A stretch of DNA of 24,661 nucleotides, taken from the NCBI GenBank assembly GCA_002365025.1, contig DEYX01000275.1:1-24661 (forward strand), given 5' to 3'. The notes beneath the pieces are model-generated. The model saw nothing but the letters and a program-made list of their open reading frames with translations. It did no database searches and had not been told where the DNA came from. Position 1 is the first letter of the stretch, and each line of letters starts with the position of its first letter. The DNA is from Hungatella sp. UBA3147 (GTDB taxonomy: Bacteria > Bacillota > Clostridia > Lachnospirales > Lachnospiraceae). A program made the position numbers and the translations under genes. Positions 23,815-24,661 of this stretch are shown here, piece after piece.

Positions 23815-24661
23815 ATGAAATGTACGAAAGCCTGGGAATCAGCAGACAGGTAATGGATTTCGGGAAAGAAATCGAAGAGGCTTTAAAGGAACGTTTTAAA
23901 GAAATCGATGAAACGGCCGAATATAATCAGATGAAGGTCATAAAGGCCATGCAGGACAACCGGGTCAGTGACATCCATTTTGCGGCAACTACTGGCTATG
24001 GCTACAACGACCTGGGCCGTGATACTTTGGAAGCAGTTTATGCCAGCGTATTCCATACGGAAAGCGCTCTCGTTAGACCGAACCTGATCAGCGGAACCCA
24101 TGCCCTGACCGTTGCCCTTTCCGGGAATCTCCGTCCAGGGGATGAACTTCTCTCACCTGTGGGAAAGCCCTATGATACCCTGGAAGAAGTGATCGGCATC
24201 AGGGACAGTGCAGGTTCTTTGAAAGAATACGGAGTCGTATACCGGCAAGTGGATCTTCTTGCTGATGGAACCTTTGACTACGAATCCATAGGAAAAGCGG
24301 TGAATGAAAAAACAAAGCTGGTTACTATCCAGCGTTCCAAAGGATACGATACCCGCCCTACCTTTTCCGTTTCCCAGATCGGCGAGCTGATCTCCTTCGT
24401 GAAAAAGATAAAGCCGGATGTGATCTGTATGGTTGACAACTGCTACGGGGAATTCGTTGAAAGAATTGAACCGTCTGATGTGGGAGCCGATATGGTGGTA
24501 GGCTCTCTCATAAAGAATCCAGGAGGAGGCATTGCGCCCATCGGCGGCTACATTGCGGGAAGGGAATACTGCATTTACCGTGCTTCCTTCCGGCTCACAA
24601 CACCTGGTCTTGGAAAGGAAGTCGGGGCCACTCTGGGCCTTAACCAGTCCTTTTTTCAAAG
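23805..24661 (+). CDS. PLP-dependent methionine gamma-lyase-family / aluminium-resistance protein (YnbB-like), partial
   Basis: The gene runs off the right edge; 285 codons are visible. It belongs to the COG4100 family of fold-type I PLP enzymes, called YnbB in B. subtilis, where it also follows miaA. Seen in order are FAATTGYGYNDLGRDTLE, LVRPNLISGTHALTVAL, ELLSPVGKPYDTLEEV, TIQRSKGYDTRP, VDNCYGEFVE and GSLIKNPGGGIAPIGGYI, where Lys in LIKN is the expected PLP lysine. The start ATG 23805 lies 10 bases inside miaA, with GGAG 11 bases before; an alternative ATG at 23820 has a poorer site. Substrate is unknown; the aluminium-resistance label is historical. Confidence 0.88.
   Translation, partial: MEINEMYESLGISRQVMDFGKEIEEALKERFKEIDETAEYNQMKVIKAMQDNRVSDIHFAATTGYGYNDLGRDTLEAVYASVFHTESALVRPNLISGTHALTVALSGNLRPGDELLSPVGKPYDTLEEVIGIRDSAGSLKEYGVVYRQVDLLADGTFDYESIGKAVNEKTKLVTIQRSKGYDTRPTFSVSQIGELISFVKKIKPDVICMVDNCYGEFVERIEPSDVGADMVVGSLIKNPGGGIAPIGGYIAGREYCIYRASFRLTTPGLGKEVGATLGLNQSFFQ

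Noticed and set aside
1..24661. CRISPR arrays, tRNA or rRNA genes, insertion sequences
   Set aside because: No regularly spaced repeats, cloverleaf sequence, rRNA segments, transposase or integrase coding region were seen on either strand.

Overview
The window looks like the chromosome of an anaerobic Firmicute, most likely a member of Lachnospiraceae (Clostridium cluster XIVa, Lacrimispora/Enterocloster type). This is inferred from moderate GC content, strong AGGAGG ribosome-binding sites, Cys-type sulfatases and the gene order miaB-mutS-mutL-miaA-(YnbB-like); no database search was possible. Nearly all genes lie on the + strand; the one clear minus-strand gene is a GntR repressor.

Layout. 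(1) 1-3437: the 3' end of an FAD-dependent dehydrogenase, then a proline-biosynthesis cluster in which proB and proA are separated by a DUF896 gene and a 5-formyl-THF cyclo-ligase gene. It ends in a very long symmetrical terminator shared with the convergent GntR gene. (2) 3471-11424: a divergently regulated catabolic operon. It encodes two cytoplasmic Cys-type sulfatases, a complete mannose-family PTS permease (EIIA, EIIC, EIID and a distal EIIB) and a PHP/DUF3604-like metal-dependent hydrolase. The GntR/UTRA regulator faces it, and the intergenic region carries four near-identical copies of a 10-bp motif, one lying on the -35 box. The simplest reading is uptake with phosphorylation of a sulfated sugar or glycosaminoglycan fragment, followed by desulfation inside the cell. 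(3) 11590-13104: an isolated motA-motB stator pair. (4) 13105-16521: two neighbouring antibiotic-resistance-type genes, an Lsa-like ABC-F ribosome-protection protein and a Mef-like MFS efflux pump. Each has its own ribosome-sensing leader. The ABC-F leader has a two-codon ORF (Met-Lys-stop) embedded in one arm of a three-arm terminator/antiterminator system. The MFS leader encodes MTHSIRLR, which carries the Arg-Leu-Arg macrolide-arrest motif known from ErmD and Mef leaders. (5) 16616-24661: a housekeeping operon miaB-mutS-mutL-miaA and a PLP-dependent YnbB/methionine gamma-lyase-like gene that runs off the window. The mutS-mutL gap contains an imperfect tandem repeat.

Most worth following up are the sulfatase-PTS-PHP operon with its unassigned substrate and its repeated operator, and the two different drug-sensing leaders placed back to back. 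All functional statements come from motifs and family knowledge; coordinates and base pairing were read directly from the sequence.
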